A program made the translations under genes and the position numbers. DNA of 64,000 nucleotides from Labia minor (Eukaryota > Arthropoda > Insecta > Dermaptera > Spongiphoridae): positions 13,698,078 through 13,762,077 of the forward strand of contig OY720348.1 in the NCBI GenBank assembly GCA_963082975.1, read 5' to 3'. Shown here piece by piece: positions 1-11,655 of this stretch. The notes beneath the pieces were generated by a model. It worked only from the letters and a program-made list of their open reading frames with translations, was not told the DNA's origin and ran no database searches. Numbering within the stretch: the first letter of the stretch is position 1; every line of letters starts with the position of its first letter.

Positions 1-202
1 ATTTCTTGTTTTATATGAAAAGAAATGTTTTTAATGTTTATTATATTTATTATTAAATATTAAATTACAAAAAATCAAAAAAAAAAAAATTTAAAAATTA
101 TCACACAAATTTTTAATCAAATTTAAATATCATTTTAATTTGGAATGAATATTTTAAGTGGTTTTCGTTAAAATTTGCAAAAAAATTGTTTTCTATGACG
201 TT

Positions 203-260
203 ACTGAATTCGAAAATTATTGGCCGCACCAACCACATTCCTCCAACTGTGCCTGAGCTA
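203..260 (-). pseudogene. LINE reverse transcriptase C-terminal remnant
   Basis: The minus strand reads LRHSWRNVVGAANNFRIQ and then a stop. This matches the pattern near the C-terminus of many CR1/Jockey/R1-type non-LTR retrotransposon ORF2 proteins (AQDR-x-x-WR-x-x-V-x-x-AAK-x-FR). The preceding Ala-Gln lies in another frame, so at least one frameshift is present. The same short block occurs on the minus strand near 6.1 kb and 51.7 kb. Only the tail of the ORF survives, as expected for a 5'-truncated insertion. Confidence 0.45.
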
Positions 261-639
261 TATACTTTTATATTGTCAGTCCTGTCTTCTAAATTAGTAA
301 TCTAAGTATTCAAAGATGTAAAAATCAAATAGTTTTTTTTTTTAATTCCCGAATTTCAATTTCTTTCAAATCGATATATTTGCATAGCATTATTCAACTT
401 TATAGATGAATATCCTGTCCTTGACTCGAATTCAAGGCACACAAACTAAATTCCAATAAAGAGCCATGTTTTTAGGCATAGAAATGACAAATCAATAATC
501 TATATTCCCTTTCTGGATTCCTGGGTGGATTCTGGTGGCAACGTCGATTTGTTTCCGTGGCATACTGGACGAAGACAGGAGGGAGAAGAAACTGCCACTG
601 ACATACTCTCTCACTAATCCATTATATATTTGAAATAAG

Positions 640-938
640 CTGGAGTGTCTCCACTCGACTATCTCGCAATTTGAATTGGATTAAAATAACATATATTAGA
701 TGTAAATTAAATTTAATTAATTATAAATTATAAATTAATAAATAATATTTATTAAACCAGCGCATGTTTGGCTCTTTGTTGATGGCATCACGTCACGTGT
801 TAGCGCGTGATTTGCAGTGTTGAAAAATTAATTCTGGTACTTTCAGCTATTCAATTAAGCTGAAATTCTATATATAGCAGTTTTATACAATTTTTAATCA
901 TGTATATCTTTATGTTTACGGTCACTTTAGAAGAAAAT
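640..938 (+). mobile_element. Family A copy A1, 3' truncated by A2
   Basis: It begins with CTGGAGTGTCTCCACTCG and ACTATCTCGC, then has the AT-rich block, the CACGTCACGTG block and the inverted pair TTTCAGC/GCTGAAA (one base changed here). It stops in the A-rich tract after the GGTCACTTTAGA block, where a second copy begins. The missing 3' half is not found after A2. A nested insertion into the A-rich tract followed by loss is the simplest reading. Confidence 0.8.
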
Positions 939-941
939 TAG

Positions 942-1370
942 CTGGAGTGTCTCCACTCGTCTATCTCGCAATTTCAATTGGATTAAATAACATAATATAT
1001 GTTAAAAAATTAATTCTGGTACTTTCAGCGATTCAATCAAGCTGAAATTGTATATATAGCAGTTTTATAGAATTTTCAATCATTTGAAAAACTATTAAAC
1101 ATATATCTTTATTTTTACGGTCACTTTAGAGGAAAAAAAAATGAAAACATTGTAGGTAATGACCCTCTTCCGGTTGAGCTACATTTCTCAAAAGTTGATA
1201 GAAAACTAGGAATTTTGAATAATGCCCAAATTTCTAGCTCAAACCGTTTTTATGTAATCTTGTCTACACACATACACACAGACATTTTTCTCAACCTTAG
1301 TGAAAATGATTCAGGAACCTTCAAAACGTATAAAAACATCAAAATTTTCATGATCGGAAGATAGTAAAAA
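942..1370 (+). mobile_element. Family A copy A2, internally deleted
   Basis: A complete 5' hairpin and start are followed directly by the TTTCAGC block, so the AT-rich section and the CACGTG block are deleted. The rest follows the consensus: AAATTTC core, a short CA microsatellite with CATACACACA, and the CCTTCAAAACGTATAAAAAC block. The 3' end ATAGTAAAAA is present, but the terminal stem-loop is eroded (GATCGGAAGATAG). Confidence 0.8.
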
Positions 1371-1589
1371 TCCTTCCAAAATTCAAATTATCACTTAAGC
1401 TTATATAAACAGAATGGAGTGGTTATCATCCTGATTCACCGACAGATCGAACTTTGTCAAGTTCATTTAGATTGAACTTCAATAATTAATTTAAATTAAT
1501 TACGGTAGATCCCTCTTCTTCCCCCCCCCAAAAAAAAAAAAACAATAATATATTATTTATATTTAAATCGAATGGAAATTAGTGTATTT

Positions 1590-2570
1590 CTTTGTTTGAA
1601 GATCAGTGGATGGCTGTCATAGAAAGACAGTGACCGACAAAATTCGCCGCGGTCCAAGGAAGACGAGACCCGGTGAAGCATAATTTAATAAAGATAACAT
1701 GAGATTGTTTTCCATGTCCAAGTGGCGGTCTCTTTGACCTCGATGACGATGATTCGAACAAAAAAAAAAAAAAAAACAATCCAAAACAAAATCGACGCTT
1801 GCAGATCGTTTTCATGGCTCAATTCGTGCCGAGAAACGAACCTCTGGTCCACTTGACTGGTGGAAATTAACCAATAAAATGCCTGGTCATTGTCTGGCAT
1901 ACGCATTGCCATTCAGATTGTACATTGCTTATTCATCGGACGGGTGGGCGGCGGGGGGGGGGGGGTGCGTCGCCCTGCATGCAACGACGAAGACAGCATC
2001 GATACTTGTTTTAATTAAGCCAACTGTCCTTTTTTTTTTTTTTTTTGTTTTTTGTTTTTTTTTCTTTTCTTTTTTTCCGGAGGGAAAATGAACGGAACTT
2101 GATCAGCATTCCACTAAGCATCCGACAAAATATCGTCCGCCATGATGAAATGGGAGAGAAACTTAGCAAAACCCAAAAGATGATCAAGTGAAACAGAGAG
2201 GAAACGAAAAAGAGAGGTTGGAGGTGAAATAAACTTAATGAAAAGAACTCGGTGTGTTTTGGTTTTCATCTTGGCCTCATTTGGAATGCTGTATGGACCA
2301 CTCAGAAAATGAAATTTCTTCATATCTCTTTCTATTTTCATTTTCTTTTCCTATTATCATTTCCAAGTTGGCTCCAAGTAGAAACTGCCAGGACGCGATG
2401 ATTAAGCGGAGGCGGCGAAAAAGAGCTCCCCTCGAGGCTGCCTGCGCACCCGTAATCAACGGACGTTGCTGGGGGTGGAAATAGGCGATGGGGGGGTTGA
2501 GGGGGTGAATGGAGGGAGGGATAGATTTATCATGACTTCTGCATTGTAACCAGTGTCTCTTGATATCCTT
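1590..2570. promoter_or_regulatory. Complex-sequence island, possible regulatory DNA
   Basis: About 1 kb of higher GC and base complexity stands out from AT-rich flanks. Reading frames are short, overlap on both strands and show no family resemblance, so coding is unlikely. It contains GTCCAAGTGG, CCAATAAAATG (a Hox-like site on the other strand), TTAATTAAG and several T, A and G homopolymers. This looks like non-coding sequence under constraint, but that is an inference that needs cross-species alignment. Confidence 0.3.
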
Positions 2571-2579
2571 ACACATATT

Positions 2580-3025
2580 TTAACATTGCATTACATGGAA
2601 TGCGAGCGAAAGAGACTATCATTTATTTCTGGTTGGATTCTTGTATAGTAGATCCCAATCTCCATTAAATATTTGCATTTTAGACACTCAACGTATCAAC
2701 GATTCTATCTATATTTTCTTTTTTTTATTATTCATTTTATTAACATGTTCAATCAATTTATTTACTCAATTATCTTTGAAGAAATTTAATTATTAAAAAA
2801 AAAAAATTATTTTATAAAGAATTATATTAAAATAAAGATTATTTATTTCATATTTCTATAAATTTCTAAAAACCGAAATAAACTAATATTATTCTCCAAT
2901 TTTTACAGGAAAATACTTAACAATACGATAAATCGAAAAAAATGGGAAAAAAAATTTTCATGAAAAACTCCAAGAAACTTTTTTTGTCTTCCAGGAAAAG
3001 AAATGAATAAAAATAATTCAACATT
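2580..3025. other. AT-rich spacer
   Basis: Low-complexity AT-rich DNA with poly-A and poly-T runs. No gene or recognisable repeat is seen. Confidence 0.6.
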
Positions 3026-3033
3026 ATATAAAG

Positions 3034-3361
3034 TAGCGTTTCTCAACCTTTTTGGACCAAACGCTCATTTATAAATATAAATTTTATATATAAATAACTA
3101 TAAATTTTAACAGATGAAAATTGCATGATAAGATAATCCCTAATATAAGGTAAGGACACTTGGTGATACTTAGAACCATATTGAAAAATCGAGTTTCAGA
3201 ACCTGTTCGCAAAATCATCTTACCTTTTTTTAGAATTGAAAATGATTTCGCCCCCCCCCCCCAAAAAAAAATAATTATCGCAGCCCAATAGTCAAATAAT
3301 CGCCCACTTTAAGATGTCGATCGCCCCCCAGGGGCAATATCGCCCAGGTTACGAACCACTA
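3034..3361. mobile_element. hAT-type MITE with 8-bp TSD
   Basis: The ends TAGCGTTTCTCAACC and the reverse complement of GGTTACGAACCACTA form imperfect terminal inverted repeats of the TAGNGGTTCTCAACC class typical of hAT superfamily elements. The element is flanked by perfect 8-bp duplications ATATAAAG (3026-3033 and 3362-3369). The 328-bp body contains runs of C and A and no transposase frame, so it is non-autonomous. Confidence 0.85.
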
Positions 3362-3453
3362 ATATAAAGTATTAATTTTAAAAAAGAAAATAAGAAAATT
3401 TAAAAATATACTTATTTATTAATTAAGAATTGATCTCTGAATTTTAAATAATA

Positions 3454-3956
3454 CGAGGGCTGTTTAATAAGTCAGTGACTTTTTGAATTCCCCATCTCTC
3501 TTAAATGAAATGGCAACAATACTCCTGTCAGCAGGCAGCTATCAGCTGACCCTGGAGAAATTTAAATCAGTTGGGTTTTTTAGTTTTTGTTTCACATCCA
3601 TTAATAGTAGATTACCTCATGATTGGAGATGAAAATGAAAAAAAGCGAATTTGTGAATTTTTTGCGAAAAAAAAACCATCACTAAAACCGAGTTTTTGCA
3701 CTGTTTTTATAAAACGTGGATCCACCACAACACACCAGAGTCCAAATAGCAATCAAAACAGTTAGTTTTTTCCGGGGTGAATCGTCACTAAATATGTCCT
3801 CGAGAAATCTTATCTTCTGGAAGGGATAAAAAAATTGGAGAAACGTTAGACGAAGTGTAAAGATCTCAAAGGAGAATACGTTGAAAAATAAAATAATTTT
3901 TTATCCAAAAACCTTTGTTCCATTCAAAAAGTCACTGACTTATTGACCTGCCTTTG
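3454..3956 (+). mobile_element. Mariner family M2 copy, internally deleted
   Basis: The terminal inverted repeats share AATAAGTCAGTGACTTTTTG on both ends and are flanked by TA on each side (3452-3453 and 3957-3958), as for Tc1/mariner insertion. The left arm begins CGAGGGCTGTT and the right, read inward, CAAAGGCAGGTC. Inside, a short frame reads IGDENEKKRICEFFAKKKP, a decayed N-terminal piece, and the catalytic domain is missing. Related copies lie at 19.5 and 54.9 kb. Confidence 0.8.
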
Positions 3957-4900
3957 TAATATTAATAATAATAATAAATAATATTAATAATAAATAATAA
4001 TAACAAATAATATTAATCAAAATGTAATAATAATCATAATTTTTGAATAATACTTTTTAAGTAGTTAAAGAGTGCTTAAAATATTACAATAATTATTTTT
4101 ATATGTAGCAGATTAGAATTTCTGGAGTGAGTTTGGAGTGGAAGGGGACTTGAAATTGGAAACCAATTCACACTGAGCCTGTGCAAGAAAAATATTTGTT
4201 GCATGTGAAATTTTACTTTCTCTTGATTGCACAGGAAAAAGTTCTCGAGTAAACAAGACAAGGTCCTTTATCAGAATCGTCCATCGAAAAAATTATATTT
4301 CCAAAAGGAGAAGGGTCGAAAGTCAACATCGTAAATTATTTCTTGGCACACGCTGCAGATTTAAAATCCCATTTCGAATCAATTTTTGTTATAGAAAGTG
4401 ATATTATTTTTTAGTTTTTTTTATTTGTTTGTTTTTTTTGTTTTTATTTCTTCAAATTAAAGTATATTTTATTGACTTTAGTGGGATATCAAAAATGGAG
4501 GTGTGTGTGTGTGGGAGTGGGGTGGGGGTGAAGGTGTTAAGGGGAGAAATCTATTACATTTAAATTGTCATTTGTTACTTTTCAATTTTATTTCTTTGTT
4601 GTTTGGTTTACTGTTTTTTATTTTTTTTTTTATTTTTTAATTTTTTTTATTTTTATTTTAAATTAATAAAAGAATGAATTGAATTCAATGAACTCCTCCT
4701 CCCACCCATTCTCACGATTTTTCATTAAACATAAAAAAATATCAGATTATTAACAATTCTACGACCAGTAAAAATTTAAAGGTTGATTAAAAGTGAGATG
4801 AATGAATGATACAGATTAAAGGGCGAGGTAGTAATAAAAATGAATCCAACTCCCCTCCTCCTCCACCTCATTCTACCCCTTCCTTCTGCCCTCTTCTACC
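3957..4900. other. AT-rich spacer with TAA and T tracts
   Basis: Imperfect AAT/TAA repeats occur at 3958-4018, followed by AT-rich DNA, a short GT tract near 4500 and long T runs near 4620. No gene is seen. Confidence 0.6.
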
Positions 4901-4904
4901 TTCT

Positions 4905-5045
4905 CACTTAACTACCCTATGCCAAATCAGTTGTCTCTGCATTGGCCAATCCACCAATGGATTACCAACTGAATGAAAAGAAACCAAGGAAAATGGCCGA
5001 AACGTCATTTTAAATGAAACCTGGGTTGTTTCGCGTAATGCAATT
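4905..5045. promoter_or_regulatory. Complex island with paired CCAAT-like motifs
   Basis: A short non-repetitive stretch with CATTGGCCAATCC (inverted CCAAT pair), CACCAATGG, GGCCGAAACGTC and CGTAATGCAATTAC. There is no coding frame. It may be a regulatory element. Evidence is limited to motif density and contrast with the flanks. Confidence 0.3.
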
Positions 5046-5439
5046 ACTACTCTTTCATCCCCATTCATTAATCCACCCACTCCTATCTCCTCTTCTTTTT
5101 CATTCCCTTCTCTCTCTATTTATCTTTCTCTTTTACTTCTACTTATAATTTTATTTAGCACAAACGGCAAATGTCCGCGTATACATTTTAAATGGAACAG
5201 CACTACTAAGAAAAAATAAATAAAATAAAATTTGTTTCTTAATTTTTTTTTTTTTTTTTAACAATATCTAAAGAAGATAAAAAAACACGTAAACGGAGGT
5301 TAGCCAAACTGAAGAAATAAATGAATGCTCTTCTTTAAGTCTCGATTTTTAATTTTTTTCTAAATTTGTATACCATCTTCCCTTTCACATCCCCCTCCAT
5401 CATTTCACTATTTCTTATTAAAATAGATTAAAAATGAAA

Positions 5440-5660
5440 TAAAAAGTGGGTAAGCAATCGATGATCATTTCTCGTAAATTATTGGCCAATGAAGGAATCC
5501 CTAATGGTCACGAAGAGGAGGATCCCGACGCAGGTAGCCCTTTTTTGAGTATCTCTCTCGCCATCAGTCAACATAAAACTCCTCTCCGGCGACGAGATAG
5601 TCATCGGTTTATTTATTAACGCAATTACCAGGACTGCAGCACAATCAAATCATAAATTAA
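5440..5660. promoter_or_regulatory. Complex-sequence island, possible regulatory DNA
   Basis: Higher-complexity DNA with ATCGATGATCA, TTATTGGCCAATGA, GGATCCCGACGC, CCTCTCCGGCGACG and TTTATTTATTAACGCAATTA. Frames are short in all six readings. It resembles a conserved non-coding element more than an exon. Confidence 0.3.
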
Positions 5661-6040
5661 AATTTGTATGGAAATAGAGAAATTAATGGAGGTTTTTGTA
5701 GAATATACACTGAAGTGGAGGTAGGAGGAAGGTGGAGGGGGATGGGGTGGAGTTATTGCTACACGACGAAAACTTTAGGAGCAATGAGATTTCGAAAAAT
5801 ACGAAAAATTTTTTAGGAATGTGTGGAGTGGGGTTGGTATTTAAAAAAAATTATTCCAATTATGGAAACAATGGCAGTTGAAGAACATAAAGAGAAGAGA
5901 GGAGGAAGGTGAGCTCACTTCAATGAACGTTTCCTATCCTATCGTTTGTTTTTATTCAATAAATTAATTTATTTGTTTAAGAAAAACACAACTTCAAGTA
6001 ATATAATAAATAATTAAACCAATTATGAGATAATTTATAT
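5661..6040. other. AT-rich spacer
   Basis: Mixed A-rich and GGA-rich DNA. No gene or known repeat is seen. Confidence 0.5.
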
Positions 6041-6049
6041 TCTTCTATC

Positions 6050-6180
6050 TATCTATCTCTGTGACACAACGGAACTCGAAAGTTCTTAGCCGCAGAACTC
6101 ACATTCCTCCAAGTATCCCATATCCTGAGCCAGAACCATCCATCTCCTACCCTCTCCCATCTCCCCCCATCCTTTCCTAA
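6050..6180 (-). pseudogene. LINE reverse transcriptase C-terminal remnant
   Basis: The minus strand encodes DTWRNVSSAAKNFRVP, close to the peptides read near 0.2 kb and 51.7 kb. The upstream AQD motif is in a different frame. It is a decayed tail of a non-LTR retrotransposon ORF2. It abuts a plus-strand remnant of similar kind at 6.3-6.5 kb, so two tails lie back to back. Confidence 0.45.
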
Positions 6181-6254
6181 ATTATCCACCCACCGCGTCC
6201 TTGGAAATTTATATTCTTAGGTTCTATAAACACAAAGGATTACAGTTAGGGTCT

Positions 6255-6495
6255 TAAAGTGAAAAATTTGCGATAGACGGAATATGTCGCTAGAATGGGG
6301 GAGGTAAAAATGGCGAGAAACTATTGTGGGTAGACTGATTGGGAAATGACCGGTTGATAGACCAAGGAAGTAGTGGGCAGATAATGTAATGAAGGACGTG
6401 AGGGTGTTGGGAAAGAATAAGAGTTGGATGGAAGAAGCTCAGGATAATGATGATGAATATGGTGCTATAGCCAAGAACTTTCTAGTTCAGTAGAG
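6255..6495 (+). pseudogene. LINE ORF2 C-terminal remnant
   Basis: The plus strand encodes WADNVMKDVRVLGKNKSWME followed by EAQDND and AIAKNFLVQ and then a stop. This fits the end of CR1/Jockey/R1-type ORF2 proteins (DN-V-x-x-D-L-x-x-L-G-x-x-x-W-x-x-x-A-Q-D, then AK-x-F). An in-frame stop lies just upstream (K, stop, WADNV). It is a 5'-truncated dead copy. Confidence 0.55.
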
Positions 6496-6499
6496 CAAC

Positions 6500-7599
6500 A
6501 GAAATAGATGAATATATTTAATTATTTATAAATTTGAAAAATCATATATCTAAGTAATAGGTTACAAAATTTGGAATATAAAGAAATGTTTGAATTTAAG
6601 AAATATAATTATAAATTTATAATTATATGAAATATAATATTAATTAAACAAAAAAATATAAATAATATATAAATATATATTAAATTCAATAAGATATAAG
6701 ATTACCTATGAATAATATAAATATGTCTAGGATGGAGTGAAAAAACAAACCAAATTAATATAATATAAGGATCGAGTGGCGTCCTCTACACTACAAGCAG
6801 GGAAATGTTTTTTGAGAAACCAATATTAATTATTATTTTTTACAAATAAATATTTTAATTTGTTTTAATTTTGTTTCTATTTATATATGCATATAGCATA
6901 TAGCAGAGTAATGTAAATTGAAATGCAGTCTTTGATATCTTTTGTATCTGTTTTGTATTACCCGCTCCCCTCCCTCTCACTTATAGCTAAACTTAATCAG
7001 CTTCTTGATTGATCCTGGATTTTTTGTAACTTCTCACTATATTTGTCAAATTTTCTATGTAATAATTTTTTATAATAGGATTATTATACTTGATAGCTTT
7101 TCGAGATGTCGACTGAACAAAGAGCAAATAAGTGGAATGGAGTTAGGGGAAGGCAGATTACTGATGGAATGGAGCGATGGAGTGATGGGAGAAAAAAATA
7201 GGTTGGTATGAAATTAATCTCTTGAAAAATACTAAGAAGCAAGAAAACTGATAAAATAAACAATTTATATCAATGAATAGATAAAATGTGTGCTTTTATA
7301 AACATTATTATTGTAAATAATTTTTTAAAAATTTTCATTTATACTATCAAAGTTAGTCAAATGATAATTGATAATAGGCATTGGATTATAATAATATATT
7401 AGTAAAGTAATTAGTTAGATAGTAATTAATGTTGTAATAAAATGTGTCAATATTCAACATTTCAATTCCTTGTTATGAAAAAACATCATTGGCATATAAA
7501 AATTAGAATATATAACACACATATATATTAGAAAAAGTAAAAATTATTAAAATTTTATTATTATTATTATACCGAAATTAATGTACTGAATTAAAATTG

Positions 7600-7638
<39 letters not shown>

Positions 7639-8205
7639 AGGATAATATTAAATTTAAAAAGTTTAAAGAGAAATTTTGTATTTATGAAGATTTTACGTCT
7701 TTCAAATCAAATAAACGTTTTATTTGTAAAAGAATCTAGTTTTTATTATAATTAATTATTATCAGGACTATTTTAAGCATAAATTTCAATGATTTAATAT
7801 ATTAAAAAATTTTATATTTAACATAACATTCATTTCTTTTAATAAATAAAAATAAAAAATAAAACGATTTATATAAAGAATTTAGTTTTATCTTTATAAT
7901 ATTCTCTCTCTCACTCTCTCTTTCTCTCTCTCTCTATATATATATGTGTGTATAATATCATAGAATATTATTATACATATATATAATATCTAAAAAAATC
8001 ACAAATTAAAAAATTATAGTTTCTTTAGATAAATAATAATTATTAAAATACAAATATTGTTTTATATGCGATTTTATCATTTGATATTATATTTAAAAGA
8101 ATTCAAAGAATTTAAAAAAAAAATAAACATTTAAAAATAAAAATTTAAAAATAAAAAAACAGTATAAATATATTAAATGTTAAATTAAATGCAAACCAAT
8201 AAAAA
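6500..8205. other. AT-rich spacer with microsatellites
   Basis: About 1.7 kb of AT-rich DNA. It includes a (TA)n run near 7604-7634 and a (CT)n run with TA and GT tails near 7904-7962. No gene is seen. Confidence 0.6.
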
Positions 8206-8210
8206 ATAAG

Positions 8211-8829
8211 CTGGAGTGTCTCCACTCGACTATCTCGCAATTTGAGAATTGGATTAAATAACATAATATATTATATTTAAATTAAATTTAATTAATTATA
8301 AATTATAAATAATAAATATTAAACCAGCGCATGTTTGGTTTTTTATTGAGGGCACCATGGCACGTGTTGGCGCGTGAGATTTGCAGTGTTAAAATATTAA
8401 TTCTGGTACTTTCAGCGATTCAATCAAGCTGAAATTCTCTATATAGCAGTTTTATACAATTATTAATCATGTGAAAAATTATCAAACATATATCTTTATT
8501 TTTACGGTCACTTTAGAGGAAAAAAAATCAAAACGTTGTAGGTAATGACCCTCTTCTGGTTGAGCTACATTTCTCAAAAGTTGATAGAAAACTATGAATT
8601 TTGAATAATGCTCATGTACCAAATTGCATCATTCTAGCTCAAACCGTTTTTGCATAATCTTGCCTACATACATACACACATACACACACACATACACACA
8701 CACAAACAGACATTTTTCTCAACCTTAGTGAAAATGATTCAGGAACCTTCAAAACGTATAAAAACATCAAAATCTCAACATCGAAAATTTTCGTGATCGC
8801 AATACTATCTCTGGCGAGATAGTAAAAAT
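8211..8829 (+). mobile_element. Family A copy A3, full length
   Basis: A complete 619-bp copy. It has the 5' hairpin (TGGAG-TGT-CTCCA), subterminal ACTATCTCGC, AT-rich block, CACGTG-related block (here GGCACGTGTTGGCGCGTGA), hairpin TTTCAGC/GCTGAAA, the AAATT core, a CA microsatellite at about 8665-8705, and the 3' stem-loop CTATCTC-TGG-CGAGATAG followed by TAAAAA. No protein frame is present. It is a good reference for the family. Confidence 0.9.
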
Positions 8830-8997
8830 TGAGGAAAAGGACCAACAAACTTAAGATTCAAGCATGCAAAAAATTTTATATTAATTAACCAAAATTTTTA
8901 AAAACCATTTTTATTTAGTAGATAATTCATTGATGGTTTAATTTCAATATATAGAATGTCAAAAGGTTAAGAACCTAGATAAAAATTACCATGGTCC

Positions 8998-9624
8998 TTT
9001 TTTACTATCTCGCCAGGGATGGTTTTGCGATCACGAAAATTTTCGATGTTGAGATTTTGGTGTTTTTATACGTTTTGAAGGTCCCTGAATCATTTTCACT
9101 AAGAATAACGTTGAGAAAAATGTATGTCTGTCCCTGTGTGTGTGTGTGTATGTATATATATATATGTGTGTGTTTGTGTAGACAAGATTACGCAAAAACA
9201 GTTTGAGCTATAATAATGAAATTTGGTACACGGGAATTATTCCAAATTCGTAGTTTTCTATCAATTTTTGAGGAATGTAGCTCATTTGGAAGAAGGTCAT
9301 TGCATACCACGTTTTCAATTTTATTCTTCTAAACTGATCGTAAAAATAAAGATATATCTTTGATAATTTTTCACATGATTAAAAATTGTATAAAACTGCT
9401 ATATATAGAATTTCAGCTTGATTGAATCGCTTAAAGTTCCGTAATTAATATTTTAACACTGCAAATCACGCGCCAGCACGTGACGTGGTGCCATCGACAA
9501 AGAGCCAAACACCCGCTTAATAAATATTATTTATTAATTTTAATTTATAATTTAATTAATTACATTTAATTTAAACATAATATATGTTATTTAATTGCGA
9601 GATAGTCGAGTGGAGACACTCCAG
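8998..9624 (-). mobile_element. Family A copy A4, full length, inverted
   Basis: A full-length copy in reverse orientation, from the 3' end (tract TTTTTACTATCTCGCCAG) to the 5' hairpin (GGAGACACTCCAG). The microsatellite is GT-rich at about 9137-9180. Together with A3, 168 bp away, it forms a large inverted repeat. Confidence 0.9.
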
Positions 9625-10373
9625 CTTATTTTCTCTACGTTGAATCTTGTTTTTTCATTTCAAAATTTGGGGATAGCAGTTACAAATAGAAAAACATGAC
9701 TACACCACGTGGTTAATTATTTTTTATTATCGATACGATGATAATTTCTCATCCGATTAAAATCTAATAGTAAATTAAAACAAGTGTATTTAGAGAAGGA
9801 GAAGGGGGCCAGGAGATAAGGAGGGGCTATTCTTTCCAATCCGTCTACTCACCAGCTGCCACCCACCCACCCACCAAATATACCAACAGGATCTTATTAA
9901 TAAAAATAAAAAAAAATATACATCCCATTTATTTTGGAAAAAAATCTCGTTTTCTATTTTTATAAAATTGAATTTGTTACGCCGTTTAATTAAATTTTCA
10001 CTTGTAAATAAATAAAAAAAAAAAAAAAATAAAAAAAATCGATTGGGTCTGATGACATAATTTGCTTTTGAATCATTGAGTTTTTGTTATATCGACATTA
10101 CTTAATTCTATTAAGAATATAATAGCTGAATAATATAATAAACCTATATTTCAAATTTAAATAAAAATTATAGAATGGAATATTTTATTGTTATCAATTA
10201 CTTACTCAATGTATATATATACCTTTCGGCCTTTTGTTGTATATTGATAAAAAAAAAGAGAGCCAATACAAATTTTTCTTTCACTCAGGTGACAAAAAGT
10301 AAGAATGTTTTTTTATTAGGTTATTTAAAACTAATTTTTACCAGCAGATTATTTCTTCATTTTCATCTATCTA

Positions 10374-10426
<53 letters not shown>

Positions 10427-10560
10427 TCTTTTCAAGGTAACCCAACTTCACTCCAGAAACAATGCAGTTCAAAACATTTATCTTTTTTATAATAATTAAT
10501 TCAAAGTTATTCAATAAAAGTTTTATACATGAAAAGAGCTTAACAAGTCGTTTGCTAACT
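9625..10560. other. AT-rich spacer with (AT)n
   Basis: AT-rich DNA with a (TA)n run at about 10378-10422. No gene is seen. Frames crossing the microsatellite are artefacts. Confidence 0.6.
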
Positions 10561-10561
10561 A

Positions 10562-10728
10562 AGCGGTGTTGTATGATCAGTACAACGGATCCCTACCATC
10601 TTAATCTTGATTTTGTTGATCGATTCAATTCCCAATTTTGATCACATCGGATCACATCTCATTTCTATAACCTCGAGGTACTGAGCTGCCAGACCTGAGA
10701 CTTGAACCCGAAACCACGAGGCTGAAAG
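10562..10728 (-). mobile_element. tRNA-derived SINE, family S1
   Basis: Read on the minus strand, it begins with a tRNA-like head with a box B match (GGGTTCAAGTCTC). It ends in the shared tail GATCCGTTGTACTGATCATA followed by CAACACC. The same tail and head are found near 18.2-18.4 and 31.7-31.9 kb. The CAGCCTCGTGG start and box spacing are consistent with a pol III promoter. Confidence 0.65.
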
Positions 10729-10873
10729 ATACCGAAAGGTATTAAAATTAATAAGTAATTAAGATTTATAATTATTAAGTTTCAAAGGGAATTAGAATGA
10801 AATAAATAAGATAATTGAGTATTAACGTATGAAACAATTACCTGATGAATGCATTTATCAATCACATTCAATC

Positions 10874-11235
10874 AAAATTAATTCCGGTACTTTCAGTGAT
10901 TTAGCTGAAATTCTATATATAGGAGTTTTATACAATTTTTAATCATGTGAAAAACGATCAAACACATATCTTTATTTACGGTCAGGTTAGAGGAAAAAAA
11001 ATCAAAACGTTGTAGGTAATGACCCTCTTCCAGTTGAGCTACATTTCTCAAAAGTTGATAGAAAACTAAGAATTTTGAATAATTCCCGTGTAACAAATTT
11101 CATTATTCTAGCTCAAACCTTTTTTTCGTAATATTGTCTACATACACAGACATTTTTCTCAAACTTAGTGAAAATGATTCAGGGACCTTCAAAACGTATA
11201 AAAACATCAAAATCTCGACAGCGAAAATTTTACTG
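10874..11235 (+). mobile_element. Family A copy A5, truncated at both ends
   Basis: It starts at the ATTAATTCCGGTACTTTCAG block and ends within the GAAAATTTT block before the 3' stem-loop. The CA microsatellite is short (CATACACAGACA). It lies 122 bp upstream of A6. Confidence 0.8.
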
Positions 11236-11356
11236 GTAAAGTTTTATCAAAATCCATCATACATCCTTTAGCTAAACAATTACCCTGTGTACAATAATTT
11301 ATATTTAAATTGTAGGTAAAAAAAAGGTAAAAAGGTAAAAAAACAAAATAAATAAG

Positions 11357-11655
11357 CTGGAGTGTCTCCACTCGACTATCTCGCAATTTGAATTGGATTA
11401 AATAACATAATATATTATATTTAAATTAAATTTAATGAATTATAAATTATAATTAATAAATAATATTTATTAAACCAGCGCATGTTTGGTTTTTTATTGA
11501 TGGCACCATGGCACGTGTTGGCGCGTGAGATTTGCAGTGTTAAAAAATTAATTCTGGTACTTTCAGCGATTCAATCAAGCTGAAATTCTATATATAGCAG
11601 TTTTATACAATTTTTAATCATGTGAAAAATTATCAATCTGGCGAGATAGTAAAAA
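11357..11655 (+). mobile_element. Family A copy A6, internally deleted
   Basis: The 5' hairpin through the AAAAATTATCAA block is present. The sequence then jumps straight to the terminal CTGGCGAGATAGTAAAAA, removing the core and microsatellite. The 299-bp product keeps both termini, so it could remain mobile in trans. Confidence 0.85.
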
